From: Geothrix terrae
GTDB taxonomy: Bacteria; Acidobacteriota; Holophagae; Holophagales; Holophagaceae
NCBI RefSeq assembly: GCF_022808775.1
Contig: NZ_JAKZLA010000004.1
Location: 124,001 to 188,000, forward strand
Direction of reading: 5' to 3'
Length of the DNA: 64,000 nucleotides
Positions 7,878-16,183 of this stretch are shown here, one piece after another (position 1 is the stretch's first letter; every line of letters begins with the position of its first letter). The notes below the pieces were generated by a model. That model saw nothing but the letters and a program-made list of their open reading frames with translations, did not search any database and was not told the origin of the DNA. Both the position numbers and the translations under genes were made by a program.

Positions 7878-8936
7878 TCAATCAGGCTTGATGTTCCGGA
7901 GCAGCGAGAGCTTGCTGTCGTAGCGGGCCTGCGCCTCGGGCTGGGCCCACTTGCGGGCCTTCTCCAGCGACTTGATGGCGTCCTTCGTCCGGCCCTGGGC
8001 CAGGGCCACCCGGGCCTGGATCCAGTAGAACTCCGGTTCGTAGTGAAGCAGCTTGATGGCCTGCTTGATGCGCCGCCCCGCCTCGTCCCACTGCTGTTCC
8101 CCGAGAGCCTCTTCGGCCAGGAAGGCGTTGAAGAAGGGATCCCGCTTCCGGATCTCCAGGCCGCGCTCCCGGTAGGCGGTCGCTTCCTCAATGCGGCCCT
8201 GGGCCCTCAGGAGGTTCTCCAGGTTCCCGCAGGGGGCGCCGTCCTTTGGATCTTCCGAGAGGGCCTTCCGGAACGAAGCCTCGGCGTCGGCGTCGTGCCC
8301 CTGGGCCCGCTGGACCACCCCCAGGATGTTCCAGCCCACTCCCAGGGCCGGATCCACCTCGATGGAGTGGCGGGCGACATGGAGGGCTTCCTCCGGCTTC
8401 TCCTCCGCCAGCAGCTCCACCGCCCGGTTGCTGAAGTAGAGTGCCTGCACCCGCTTCGGCTCGAGCGGCGCGATGAGCAGGCTGTCCCGGCGCACCTCGG
8501 GCAGGAAGTCGGCCACCAGCTCCTGTCCCAGCGTCCCGGACTGCACCACGGCCACCACGTGCCGCTCGAACCGCACCGTCGAGCCCACCCGGCGCCAGCG
8601 GCTGATCCGCAGGGGCTCACCGTACCGGACCTCGAGGCCGATGGACTTGCACGCGCCCACGAAAAGCGCGGTGAGGCCAAGGCAGTTGGCTTTGCGATCC
8701 CTCCAGACCTCCTTGGGGGTCCGGGTGTAGGCATTGTCATACACGATCCCCAGCCCACCCTCCTCGACCGGGGAGAAAAAGGCGCGGAGCAGGGTGGAGA
8801 CCTTGGAGGGGACGCTCGGCCGGCCATTGGTCTGCTGACGCGCAAAAGCCTGAACCTCCGGCGGCGGCTCGAAGGGATCCTCGCCAGCCGTCAGCAGCAC
8901 GGCACCAAGCAGCAACGGCAGGATACGCAGGCGCAT
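7878..8936 (-). CDS. Secreted transglutaminase-like/TPR protein
   Basis: A 352-residue protein with a signal peptide (about 1-18). Residues 60-150 look like a transglutaminase/papain-like fold: Cys85 in KANCLGLTAL, His126 in FERHVVAV and Asp143 in VADFLPE form a plausible catalytic triad. Residues 160-340 contain TPR-like helix pairs (for example GWNILGVVQRAQGHDADAEA). The family could cleave or cross-link peptides in the periplasm, but this is inferred from fold cues. GGGAG five bases upstream supports the ATG at 8936. It ends 11 bases from the convergent TPR gene. Confidence 0.75.
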   Translation of the reverse strand: MRLRILPLLLGAVLLTAGEDPFEPPPEVQAFARQQTNGRPSVPSKVSTLLRAFFSPVEEGGLGIVYDNAYTRTPKEVWRDRKANCLGLTALFVGACKSIGLEVRYGEPLRISRWRRVGSTVRFERHVVAVVQSGTLGQELVADFLPEVRRDSLLIAPLEPKRVQALYFSNRAVELLAEEKPEEALHVARHSIEVDPALGVGWNILGVVQRAQGHDADAEASFRKALSEDPKDGAPCGNLENLLRAQGRIEEATAYRERGLEIRKRDPFFNAFLAEEALGEQQWDEAGRRIKQAIKLLHYEPEFYWIQARVALAQGRTKDAIKSLEKARKWAQPEAQARYDSKLSLLRNIKPD

Positions 8937-9010
8937 GGAAGCTCCCGGCACAACATAGGGCTACGGACAGGAAGGTCAACGGGTTATGAGATGCTGGATG
9001 TGGAGGGATT

Positions 9011-9931
9011 ATGACGCGCCCGACTGCTGTTGTGTGTGCCTATTCCAGCGTGGGGACCTCGGCCCTGCAGGGGCTGCTGGAGGCCGGGGTGGAGGTGAAG
9101 GCCCTGTACACCTACGCCCAGGGCGCCGACGAGCAATGGTTCACGCCTCCGGCGGCGGTGGCCGAGGCCCATGGGATCCCGGTCCGCATGGCCCCAGCCT
9201 TCAACGCGGATGGGGTATTCGAGGCCATCCGGGCGCACCGGCCCGACTTCCTCTTCAGCTTCTACTTCCGGGAGATGATCCAGGCGCGCTTCCTGGAGTT
9301 GCCGAGACTCGGGGCCTATAACCTGCACGGCAGCCTGCTACCGAAGTACCGGGGCCGGGCACCCATCAACTGGGTGCTGGTGAAGGGCGAGACCGAAACC
9401 GGCATCACCCTGCACGTCATGACGCCCAAGCCCGACGATGGCCACATCCTGGCCCAGGCCCGCCTCCCCATCGACTGGGACGAGACCGCCCTCAGCCTCA
9501 CGCTGAAGGCGGCAGACGCCGGTCGGGGCCTTGTACGCGAGGCCATCCCGGGCCTGGTGGACGGGAGCCTTCCCCGCATCGACCAGAAGACCCTCGGACC
9601 CTCCACCTACTTTGGAGGCCGGAAGCCCGTCGACTCCCGCCTCGATTTCGCGATGACGGCTCAGGAGGCCTTCAACCAGATCCGGGCCGTGGCCGACCCC
9701 TGGCCCAACGCCTTCCTCGAGACCGCTTCGGGCACTGCCAAGGTGGGCTGGGCGCTGCCCACGGACCTGCCCTGCCCTCAGGGGCGCTTCCTCGCCCTGA
9801 GGGATGGTGTGCTGCTCGGCTTCGCGGACGGGGCCCTGCGCCTCCACACCCTCAAGGTGGAGGGGGCCCGGCTGGAGCGTCCCAGCGAGCAGACCCACGC
9901 CCTCAGGGCGCTCGGGATCAACGAAGGCTGA
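9011..9931 (+). CDS. Stand-alone ArnA-type sugar N-formyltransferase
   Basis: A 306-residue formyltransferase closely following the N-terminal domain of ArnA. The signature NLHGSLLPKYRGRAPINW carries the catalytic Asn104 and His106, and Asp142 in PKPDDG is the third catalytic residue. It should transfer a formyl group from 10-formyl-tetrahydrofolate to an amino sugar nucleotide. The ArnA decarboxylase domain is absent and no other arn genes are nearby, so the substrate may be a different amino sugar for LPS or glycan. Methionyl-tRNA formyltransferase is a relative, but the ArnA-like SFYFREMI and VRAVADPWPNAF blocks argue against it. Confidence 0.8.
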   Translation: MTRPTAVVCAYSSVGTSALQGLLEAGVEVKALYTYAQGADEQWFTPPAAVAEAHGIPVRMAPAFNADGVFEAIRAHRPDFLFSFYFREMIQARFLELPRLGAYNLHGSLLPKYRGRAPINWVLVKGETETGITLHVMTPKPDDGHILAQARLPIDWDETALSLTLKAADAGRGLVREAIPGLVDGSLPRIDQKTLGPSTYFGGRKPVDSRLDFAMTAQEAFNQIRAVADPWPNAFLETASGTAKVGWALPTDLPCPQGRFLALRDGVLLGFADGALRLHTLKVEGARLERPSEQTHALRALGINEG

Positions 9932-9959
9932 GCCAGTCTTCCCGGCCCTCGGGCCGCAT

Positions 9960-9988
9960 TTGGCTCTGGCCTGGAATCCGGATATGCT
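9960..9988 (+). promoter_or_regulatory. Promoter of the FabH-like gene
   Basis: TTGGCT (9960-9965), 17 bases, TATGCT (9983-9988). The start codon is about 28 bases downstream with AGGAAG between. Confidence 0.5.
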
Positions 9989-10016
9989 GTCGCGCCCTCA
10001 CGAGAAAAGGAAGTCC

Positions 10017-11075
10017 ATGCGAAGCGTGATCACTGGAACCGGCGTCGGCCTGCCTCCGCACATCGTCACGAACGCGGCCCTGGCGGGGATCATGGACACC
10101 TCGGACGAGTGGATCCGAACCCGCAGCGGCATCCAGGAGCGGCGGTATGCGGAGCCGGGCCAGGGATCCACCGACCTGGGCGTGCTGGCCTCCCGGGCTG
10201 CCCTGGCCGATGCTGGGCTGGCGCCCGGCGACCTGGATGCCGTGGTCTTCGCCACCATGACGCCCGATCACGTCCTCCCCGGCGACGGCCCTCTGCTGCA
10301 GGCGGCACTGGGCCTCCGCACGGACCTCCCCACCTTCGACATCCGGCAGCAGTGCAGCGGCTTCCTCTACGGGCTGGAGCTGGCAGACCTGCTCATCCAG
10401 AGCGGCCGGTACCCGAAGGTCCTGCTGGTGGGAGCCGAGGTGCACACCGGATTCATGCCCTGGCACCTGGGATGGGATACGGTGATCGGCCGCTCGACGC
10501 GCGAGGTCACCGAAGCGGAAAAGGCCGAGAACACCGCCAGCCGGGACCGCACCGTCCTGTTCGGCGACGGGGCCGGCGCCGTGGTGATCGAGGCGCGGGA
10601 CGGGGACCGCGGCCTCCTGAAGACGAAGCTCTTCACCGACGGCACCGGGGCCGGCGTGTTGACCATGCTGGGCGCCAGCTTCAAGCGCCGGCCCTTCGTG
10701 GATCGCGAGCAGATCGAAGCCGGCGAGACCCTCCCGGTGATGTCCGGCAAGGAGGTCTTCCGGTCCGCCGTGACCCTCATGCCCCAGGCGGTGCGGGAGG
10801 TCTGCGATGAAGGGGGCGTGACGGTGGCGGACCTGGACCTGGTGCTGGTCCACCAGGCGAACCTCCGCATCATCGAAGGTGTCCAGAAAGCCCTCGGCCT
10901 CCCGCCGGAGAAGGTGCCCCACAACATCGAGCGCTACGGCAACACCACCGCGGCCACCCTGCCCATCCTCTTCCACGAGTGCCGGCAGCAGGGCCTGGTT
11001 CGCCCCGGCGGCCTGGTGGCCTTCACGGCCCTGGGATCCGGCCTGCACTGGGGGGCGGCACTTTACCGGGCCTGA
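10017..11075 (+). CDS. Beta-ketoacyl-ACP synthase III (FabH-like)
   Basis: A 352-residue thiolase-fold condensing enzyme with the Cys-His-Asn triad of KAS III: Cys113 in QQCSGFLYG, His279 in VHQAN and Asn309 in YGNTTAA. FabH joins acetyl-CoA or a branched acyl-CoA to malonyl-ACP to start fatty-acid synthesis. It is longer than E. coli FabH (317), with an insert around residues 150-178, as in FabH-like enzymes of secondary metabolism or olefin synthesis. It is not in a fab operon, so a housekeeping role is uncertain. AGGAAG before the ATG supports this start. Confidence 0.85.
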   Translation: MRSVITGTGVGLPPHIVTNAALAGIMDTSDEWIRTRSGIQERRYAEPGQGSTDLGVLASRAALADAGLAPGDLDAVVFATMTPDHVLPGDGPLLQAALGLRTDLPTFDIRQQCSGFLYGLELADLLIQSGRYPKVLLVGAEVHTGFMPWHLGWDTVIGRSTREVTEAEKAENTASRDRTVLFGDGAGAVVIEARDGDRGLLKTKLFTDGTGAGVLTMLGASFKRRPFVDREQIEAGETLPVMSGKEVFRSAVTLMPQAVREVCDEGGVTVADLDLVLVHQANLRIIEGVQKALGLPPEKVPHNIERYGNTTAATLPILFHECRQQGLVRPGGLVAFTALGSGLHWGAALYRA

Positions 11076-11104
11076 TTGTCCGCCGCCCCGGCCGGGGCTA
11101 GAAT
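11076..11104 (+). promoter_or_regulatory. Promoter of the PepSY-like gene
   Basis: TTGTCC (11076-11081), a 17-base spacer and TAGAAT (11099-11104), 22 bases before the ATG at 11127. It begins directly after the FabH-like stop codon. Confidence 0.6.
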
Positions 11105-11126
11105 CCTGGCAAACCCCGGAGTCCCC

Positions 11127-11477
11127 ATGCGTGCCCTGACCTTCGGCGCCGCCCTGGCGCTGGTCCCCGCTCTCGTCCTGTCCGCAGGCACCCCCAGATC
11201 CCGCAAGCACTCGGGTGGCCCCGTGAAGACTGCCGGCGAGGCCAAGTCCATCGCCGAGCGCGAGACCGGCGGCCGGGCCGTCAGCGCCCGGCGCATCGCC
11301 CTGAATGGCGCCTCCGGGGGCTGGGAGGTGGACCTCCGCATGCCCGGCGAGGAGCGCGGCTGGCGCTGCATCATCGACAGCGACACCCACATGGTCCACA
11401 GCAAGGCCCGCATCGACCAGCCGGGCGCCAAGGGCAAGGCCGATGGCGCCGTCCGCATGGTCAAGGGAAGCCGCTGA
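11127..11477 (+). CDS. Small secreted PepSY-like protein
   Basis: A 116-residue protein with a signal peptide (about 1-21, ending near LVLSAG). The mature part has one unit, from AKSIAERETGGRAVSARR to the CIIDSDTHMVHSKARI strand, that follows the PepSY pattern of a helix and then strands carrying a charged residue pattern. PepSY domains occur in peptidase inhibitors and membrane redox proteins, so the role is open. CGGAG five bases before the ATG gives the start. It has its own promoter and terminator and is therefore probably monocistronic. Confidence 0.6.
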   Translation: MRALTFGAALALVPALVLSAGTPRSRKHSGGPVKTAGEAKSIAERETGGRAVSARRIALNGASGGWEVDLRMPGEERGWRCIIDSDTHMVHSKARIDQPGAKGKADGAVRMVKGSR

Positions 11478-11495
11478 CGGGGGCTCCCCGACCTG

Positions 11496-11517
11496 CGGCG
11501 ACCGTTCGCCGGTTTTT
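11496..11517 (+). terminator. Rho-independent terminator after the PepSY-like gene
   Basis: CGGCGA-CCGT-TCGCCG stem-loop followed by GTTTTT, 18 bases after the stop codon. Confidence 0.8.
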
Positions 11518-11530
11518 CCCATCGCGCGGT

Positions 11531-11559
11531 CTGTCCGGCTTGACAGCCCGGCCTAGAAT
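11531..11559 (+). promoter_or_regulatory. Promoter of the SPFH-SHOCT gene
   Basis: CTGTCC (11531-11536), 17 bases, TAGAAT (11554-11559). A perfect TTGACA at 11540-11545 is only eight bases from the -10 and so cannot be its partner. Confidence 0.5.
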
Positions 11560-11594
11560 CGTACGTGCGGCCGATGCCGCAAGGAGAACGACAC

Positions 11595-12641
11595 ATGGGT
11601 CTGATGGACTGGGGCAAAGCCCAATTCCTCGACATCCTCGAATGGCTGGATGATTCCAACGACACGCTGGCCTGGCGCTTCCCCATGCGCGGGCAGGAGA
11701 TCCAGAACGGCGGCAAGCTGGTGGTGCGGGAAAGCCAGGAGGCCGTCTTCGTCAATGAGGGCCAACTGGCGGACGTGTTCAAGCCCGGCACGCACAACCT
11801 CACCACCCAGAACCTGCCCATCCTCGCCACGCTGAAGGGCTGGAAGTACGGCTTCGAGAGCCCCTTCAAGAGCGACGTCTACTTCATCTCCACCAAGCTC
11901 TATAACGACCTGAAGTGGGGCACATCGAACCCCATCATGATGCGCGATGCCGACTTCGGCATGCTGCGCATCCGGGCCTTCGGCATCTACTCCATCAAGG
12001 TGGTGGACAGCGGCACCTTCCTCAAGCAGCTGGTGGGCACCAACGGCGTCTACACCGTGCCCGACATCAGCGAGCAGCTCCGCAAGACCATCATGAGCCG
12101 CTTCACCGACACTTTGGGCGAAGCCAAGATCCCTGCCCTGGACCTGGCCGCCAAGTACGACGAGATCTCCGACCTGGTGAAGCAGAAGCTCCAGGACGAG
12201 TTCAAGACCATGGGCCTGGAGCTGTCGAAGTTCTTCGTGGAGAACATCAGCCTCCCCGAGGAAGTGGAAGCCATGATGGACAAGCGCACCGGCGTGGGCA
12301 TGATGGCCCCCGTCATGGGCGCCTACACTCAGATGCAGGTGGCCGACAGCATTCCGCTGGCCGCCCAGAACCCCGGCGGCGTGGCCGGCATGGGCATGGG
12401 CGTGGGCCTGGGCTTCGGCATGGGCAACATGATGGGCCAGCAGATGACCGGGGCCGCCCAGCAGATGGGCCAGCAGGGCTTCCCCGCCGGCAGCGCCCCC
12501 GCCGCGCCTGCGGCTCCCGCCAAGTCGCTCAAGGACGAGCTGACCGAGCTCAAGGAGCTCTTCGACGGCCAACTCATCACCCAGGCGGAGTACGACACCC
12601 AGCGCGCCGCCATCATGAAGAAGCATGGAATGGGCAACTGA
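11595..12641 (+). CDS. SPFH-domain protein with C-terminal SHOCT domain
   Basis: A 348-residue cytosolic protein. Residues about 1-250 are an SPFH (stomatin/flotillin-like) domain of the YdjI/virion-core-like type, beginning MGLMDWGKAQFLDILEW. A glycine/methionine-rich linker (about 260-305) leads to a SHOCT domain, LKDELTELKELFDGQLI plus a YDTQRAAIMKK helix, at the end. SHOCT modules are short oligomerisation or nucleic-acid-associated domains at protein ends. The precise function is unknown; relatives have been linked to membrane stress. AGGAG eight bases upstream supports the ATG. A strong terminator follows. Confidence 0.85.
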   Translation: MGLMDWGKAQFLDILEWLDDSNDTLAWRFPMRGQEIQNGGKLVVRESQEAVFVNEGQLADVFKPGTHNLTTQNLPILATLKGWKYGFESPFKSDVYFISTKLYNDLKWGTSNPIMMRDADFGMLRIRAFGIYSIKVVDSGTFLKQLVGTNGVYTVPDISEQLRKTIMSRFTDTLGEAKIPALDLAAKYDEISDLVKQKLQDEFKTMGLELSKFFVENISLPEEVEAMMDKRTGVGMMAPVMGAYTQMQVADSIPLAAQNPGGVAGMGMGVGLGFGMGNMMGQQMTGAAQQMGQQGFPAGSAPAAPAAPAKSLKDELTELKELFDGQLITQAEYDTQRAAIMKKHGMGN

Positions 12642-12660
12642 GTTCCGTTCTTCCCATCGG

Positions 12661-12696
12661 CAAAATCAAGGGCGGCCGGGGCCGCCCTTGATTTTG
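12661..12696. terminator. Bidirectional terminator between SPFH gene and CDF operon
   Basis: A perfect 17-bp inverted repeat with only two bases between the arms. The outer part is CAAAATC/GATTTTG, so a U-rich 3' side is available on both strands. It serves the two convergent transcripts. Confidence 0.9.
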
Positions 12697-12714
12697 CAGC
12701 GGCTGAAAAGCGGC

Positions 12715-13659
12715 CTAATGGTGATGATCCGCCTCCACCTCATGCTGGTGGATGAACCGGTGGTGGTGGTGATCCGCCATCTCCCGGGTCTCAAAGTGGA
12801 CGGTGAGGTGCCGGACGCCGTGGCGATCCCACAGCAGGCGCTCGATGCGCTCGAGGTGGGCCTCGGTATCCCCCAGCCGGTCCGCTTCCACGATGATGTG
12901 GGCCGTGGCGATGGTGAGGTGGCTGCACATCTTCCAGCTGCGGAAATCCTCCACGCCGAGGATGCCCGGCAGCGCCATCAGCTCCGCCTTCACGGACTCG
13001 TGCTCGAAGGCGGCACGGTGCATGAGGATGCCCACGGCGTCGCGGAGCAGCAGCACGGCCCCCCGGAGGATGACCACCAGGATCACCAGGGCGATGGCCG
13101 GGTCCACCCAGCGCCAGCCCGTGAGACGGATGAGGATCATGCTCCCCACCAGAGACACGCTGGTGAGGCTGTCGGCGAAGGCGTGCAGGTAGGCGGCGCG
13201 CAGGTTGGCGTCCCGCTCCAGCAGGCTGCGGTCCCGGGGCACCAGCACCACCGTGGCCGCGATGTTCAGCAGGAGGCCGATGCCCGAGAACACCAGCACC
13301 CAGCCGGTCTGGATGGGCACGGGATGACGGAATCGGGCCAGCGCCTCCCAGCCCACGGCTCCGGCGAGGAACAAGAGGAAACCCACGCCCACGAGGCTGT
13401 TGAACACCTCCAGGCGGTGCCAGCCGAAGGTCCAACGGTCGTCGGGATCCCGCCGGTTGGCCAGCCACAGGCTCAGGATGCCCAGGCTGTTCACCAGCAC
13501 ATCGTTCAGGTTCTCCAGGCTGTCGCTCACCAGACCGATGGACCCGGTCCACCACCCGCCGAGCCCCTGGAGAACGAAGCTGGCGAAGAAGATGCCGGCG
13601 CTCCAGGCCAGGCGCCCCGTGGTGCTGGGCCCGTGATGGTGGTGGTGATCCGACATCAT
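12715..13659 (-). CDS. Cation diffusion facilitator (CzcD/ZitB-like)
   Basis: A 314-residue inner-membrane metal/proton antiporter with six predicted helices, a His-rich N-terminus (HHHHH at 5-9) and a His-rich C-terminus. TM5 has the standard HxxxD pair (His159, Asp163). In TM2 the pair expected as HxxxD reads ExxxD (Glu49, Asp53, in DSLENLND). The cytoplasmic C-terminal domain is present. Zinc export is the default guess, but the altered site makes specificity uncertain. The ATG at 13659 overlaps the stop of the enoyl-CoA hydratase gene (ATGA), so it is translationally coupled as the last gene of a four-gene operon. Confidence 0.88.
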   Translation of the reverse strand: MMSDHHHHHGPSTTGRLAWSAGIFFASFVLQGLGGWWTGSIGLVSDSLENLNDVLVNSLGILSLWLANRRDPDDRWTFGWHRLEVFNSLVGVGFLLFLAGAVGWEALARFRHPVPIQTGWVLVFSGIGLLLNIAATVVLVPRDRSLLERDANLRAAYLHAFADSLTSVSLVGSMILIRLTGWRWVDPAIALVILVVILRGAVLLLRDAVGILMHRAAFEHESVKAELMALPGILGVEDFRSWKMCSHLTIATAHIIVEADRLGDTEAHLERIERLLWDRHGVRHLTVHFETREMADHHHHRFIHQHEVEADHHH

Positions 13660-14441
13660 TCGCCCCGGTACTGGGGTCTCCGCTTCTCCCGGAAGGCGGC
13701 CAGCCCTTCGAGCCGATCCTGGGTGGGGATGACCTGGGCGTAGCAGGCCTGCTCGAAGGCCAGGCCCGAGTCCCGGTCCATCTCGAGACCCCGGTTCACC
13801 GCCAGCTTGGCCATCCGAAGTGCCACGGGCCCGTTGGGGAGGATCTCCCGCGCCAAGGCCAGGGCCGCATCCAGGGCGCCGCCCGCGGGAACCACCCGGT
13901 CCACGATCCCCAGGCGCCCGGCCTCCTCCGCTCCGAGGCGGCGGGCCGTGAAGATCAGCTCCTTGGCGCGGGAAGCGCCGATGAGCCTCGGCAGGCGCTG
14001 GGTGCCTCCGGCGCCCGGGATGATCGCGAGGGAAGTCTCCACCAGGCCCAGCTTCGCCTCGGCCCCCGCCACGCGGAGGTCCGCCGCCAAGGCCAGCTCC
14101 AGCCCGCCGCCGAAGGCCACGCCCTCCAGCGCGGCGATGACTGGCATCGGCAGGTCCTCCAGCTCCGTGAAGGCGCTTCGCAGCCCCTGCACGAAGGCCG
14201 TGGCCTCGGCCTGGGACATGCCGGCCCGCTCCTTCAGGTCCGCCCCGGCGCAGAAGACGCCGGGCACCAGGCTGTGCACCACCACCACCCGGACCTCCGG
14301 GTCGAAGAGCAGATCCGCGAGAGCCTGGCGGAACTCCGCCATGAGCTGGCGGCCCAGCGCGTTCTTCGCCGCGGGGCGGTCCAGGCCCAGCAGGACCAGG
14401 CCCACATCGGCCCCCGCGAGGCGTTCGAGGCGGATCTCCAT
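13656..14441 (-). CDS. Enoyl-CoA hydratase/isomerase (methylglutaconyl-CoA hydratase-like)
   Basis: A 261-residue crotonase-family enzyme of the usual length. Oxyanion-hole and glutamate motifs are present: FCAGADLKER, AFGGGLELAL and ETSLAIIPGAGGTQRLPR. It should hydrate a trans-2-enoyl-CoA in the cytosol. The gene directly follows a 70-residue biotin carrier (TGATG overlap). The same pairing occurs in the Bacillus yngHB-yngF leucine-degradation locus, where YngF is a methylglutaconyl-CoA hydratase; that comparison suggests, but does not prove, the same substrate here. No carboxylase subunit is in the window. Confidence 0.85.
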   Translation of the reverse strand: MEIRLERLAGADVGLVLLGLDRPAAKNALGRQLMAEFRQALADLLFDPEVRVVVVHSLVPGVFCAGADLKERAGMSQAEATAFVQGLRSAFTELEDLPMPVIAALEGVAFGGGLELALAADLRVAGAEAKLGLVETSLAIIPGAGGTQRLPRLIGASRAKELIFTARRLGAEEAGRLGIVDRVVPAGGALDAALALAREILPNGPVALRMAKLAVNRGLEMDRDSGLAFEQACYAQVIPTQDRLEGLAAFREKRRPQYRGE

Positions 14442-14653
14442 CAGCCCAGCTCGACGATGGAATCCCCCTCGTTCAGGAACTGGTCCGGGGTCACGAAGAC
14501 CTTCTTGACCGTCCCCTCCTCGGGGCTCCCCACGGGAATCTGCATCTTCATCGACTCGATGATCACCAGATCCTGGTCCTCGCCCACGGAATCCCCTTCC
14601 GCGACGCAGACTTCCAGGACCTTCCCTGCCATCTCGGCCCGCACCAGCGCCAT
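14441..14653 (-). CDS. Small biotin carboxyl carrier protein (YngHB-like)
   Basis: A 70-residue stand-alone biotinyl domain. The biotinylation motif ESMKMQIP is intact with the target lysine at about 36, placed in the hairpin between two beta-strand halves. It would carry CO2 between the biotin carboxylase and carboxyltransferase of an acyl-CoA carboxylase in the cytosol. It lies 49 bases downstream of a lysine-less paralogue and shares its stop with the start of the enoyl-CoA hydratase (TGATG). The partner carboxylase subunits must be elsewhere. Confidence 0.88.
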   Translation of the reverse strand: MALVRAEMAGKVLEVCVAEGDSVGEDQDLVIIESMKMQIPVGSPEEGTVKKVFVTPDQFLNEGDSIVELG

Positions 14654-14702
14654 CCAACACCTCTCGAAAAGGACGATGGCCCCAGTGTAGCGGTCTGCCG
14701 TG

Positions 14703-14939
14703 TCATTCGTCCTTGTCGGAGTCGCCGATCACCACCAGGTCGTCATCCTCGTAGGCGAAGTCACCCTCCTCCATGAGGACCTCGCGGACCTTCCCGCACT
14801 CCGGAGCGTTGATGTAGAAGGCGGTGCGAGAGGCGTCCGTGCCCTCGAGGATCATCAGGGGCTCGTCCTCCTCCACCTCCTGGCCGGGGCGGACAAGGAC
14901 GTCCACCACATAGCCCGGCCATTCCGCCCGCACGATCAT
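14703..14939 (-). CDS. Biotinyl/lipoyl-like domain without the acceptor lysine
   Basis: A 78-residue protein that aligns along its length with the neighbouring biotin carrier (both begin with a VRAE block and have matching strand patterns), but where the carrier has ESMKM it has LEGTDASRT. No lysine is present in that loop, so it cannot be biotinylated or lipoylated at the usual place. The C-terminus is very acidic (EEGDFAYEDDD). GGGGAGG four bases before the ATG at 14939 marks the start; open sequence upstream runs into the ychF promoter. It heads the operon. It may be a structural or regulatory subunit; function unknown. Confidence 0.7.
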   Translation of the reverse strand: MIVRAEWPGYVVDVLVRPGQEVEEDEPLMILEGTDASRTAFYINAPECGKVREVLMEEGDFAYEDDDLVVIGDSDKDE

Positions 14940-15069
14940 GCTGCCTCCCCTTCGCCCATCCGCGACCTTGGCGGGGAGGTTATGGCGGACGGGCTTCCCG
15001 CGCAAGGGCCAGAAGCCGTTCTTTTCGTCACATGTCGGGTAGGCGATACTGGAGGGCTTGGAGGATGGA

Positions 15070-16170
15070 ATGGCTGTCGCCTGTGGCATCGTGGGTCTCC
15101 CCAATGTGGGAAAGTCCACCCTTTTCAACGCCCTCACCCGTGCGGGCGCGGCTTCGGCCAACTACCCCTTCTGCACCATCGAGCCCAACACGGGCGTGGT
15201 GGATGTGCCGGATCCGCGCCTGGCGGCCCTGGCGGAGATCGTGAAGCCCCAGCGCATCCTGCCGGCGGCCCAGGAGTTCGTGGACATCGCGGGCCTGGTC
15301 CGCGGCGCCAGCAAGGGGGAGGGCCTGGGCAACGCCTTCCTGGGCCACATCCGTGAGACAGACGCCATCGTGCAGGTCGTCCGCTGCTTCGAGGACGGCA
15401 ACGTCACTCACGTGGAGGGCGGTGTGAACCCCGAGCGGGACCTGAGCATCATCGAGACCGAGCTGGTGATCAAGGACCTGGACGCGGTCGAGAAGGGCCT
15501 GGAGCGCCACCGGAAGGTGGCCAAGACCGGCAACAAGGAATCCCAGGCCCTGGTGGCCGTGCTGGAGCGGGTCTTCGCTGCCCTGGACGGCGGCAAGTGG
15601 GCCCGGACGGCGGGCCTGTCCCCGGAGGACAAGGCCCTGATCAAGTCCTACGGCCTGCTCACCCTCAAGCCCACCCTCTTTGTGGGCAACATCGGGGAGG
15701 AGGACATCCGGAACCCCGAGGGCAACGCCCACTACCGGAAGCTGCAGGAGCTGGCCACCGAGCGCCAGGCGCCCTGCATTCCCATCTGCTCCAAGCTCGA
15801 GGCCGAGATCCAGGACCTGCCCGAGGAGGACCGCCCCCTGTTCCTGGAGGAGGCGGGTCTCTCCGAGCCGGGCCTGAACGTGCTCATCCACGCCAGCTAC
15901 AACCTGCTGGGCCTTCAGACCTACTTCACCGCCGGGGTGAAGGAAGTTCGCGCCTGGACCATCCACAAGGGCGACACGGCCCCCCAGGCCGCCGGCGTCA
16001 TCCACACGGACTTCGAGAAGGGCTTCATCCGCGCCCAGGTCATCGCCTACGAGGACTTCATCCAGTACCGCGGCGAGCAGGGCGCCAAGGATGCCGGCAA
16101 GATGCGCACGGAAGGCAAGGACTACGTCGTGAAGGACGGCGACCTGATGAACTTCCTCTTCAACGTCTGA
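15070..16170 (+). CDS. ychF: Ribosome-associated ATPase YchF (Obg-like)
   Basis: A 366-residue TRAFAC-class P-loop NTPase of standard length. The P-loop is GLPNVGKST, the switch region contains [10 protein letters not shown], and the base-specificity motif is NIGE (NxxE), which favours ATP over GTP in this family. A TGS-like C-terminal domain follows ([20 protein letters not shown]). YchF binds ribosomes and modulates stress responses. GGAGG five bases before the ATG at 15070 settles the start over an in-frame TTG at 15058. A weak TTTTCG/GATACT promoter lies at 15022-15050. Confidence 0.95.
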   Translation: MAVACGIVGLPNVGKSTLFNALTRAGAASANYPFCTIEPNTGVVDVPDPRLAALAEIVKPQRILPAAQEFVDIAGLVRGASKGEGLGNAFLGHIRETDAIVQVVRCFEDGNVTHVEGGVNPERDLSIIETELVIKDLDAVEKGLERHRKVAKTGNKESQALVAVLERVFAALDGGKWARTAGLSPEDKALIKSYGLLTLKPTLFVGNIGEEDIRNPEGNAHYRKLQELATERQAPCIPICSKLEAEIQDLPEEDRPLFLEEAGLSEPGLNVLIHASYNLLGLQTYFTAGVKEVRAWTIHKGDTAPQAAGVIHTDFEKGFIRAQVIAYEDFIQYRGEQGAKDAGKMRTEGKDYVVKDGDLMNFLFNV

Positions 16171-16183
16171 CCCGATCCCCGCC

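Noticed and set aside
11540-11559. TTGACA with TAGAAT as promoter before the SPFH gene
   Set aside because: Only eight bases separate them; CTGTCC at the proper 17-base distance is the more likely -35.
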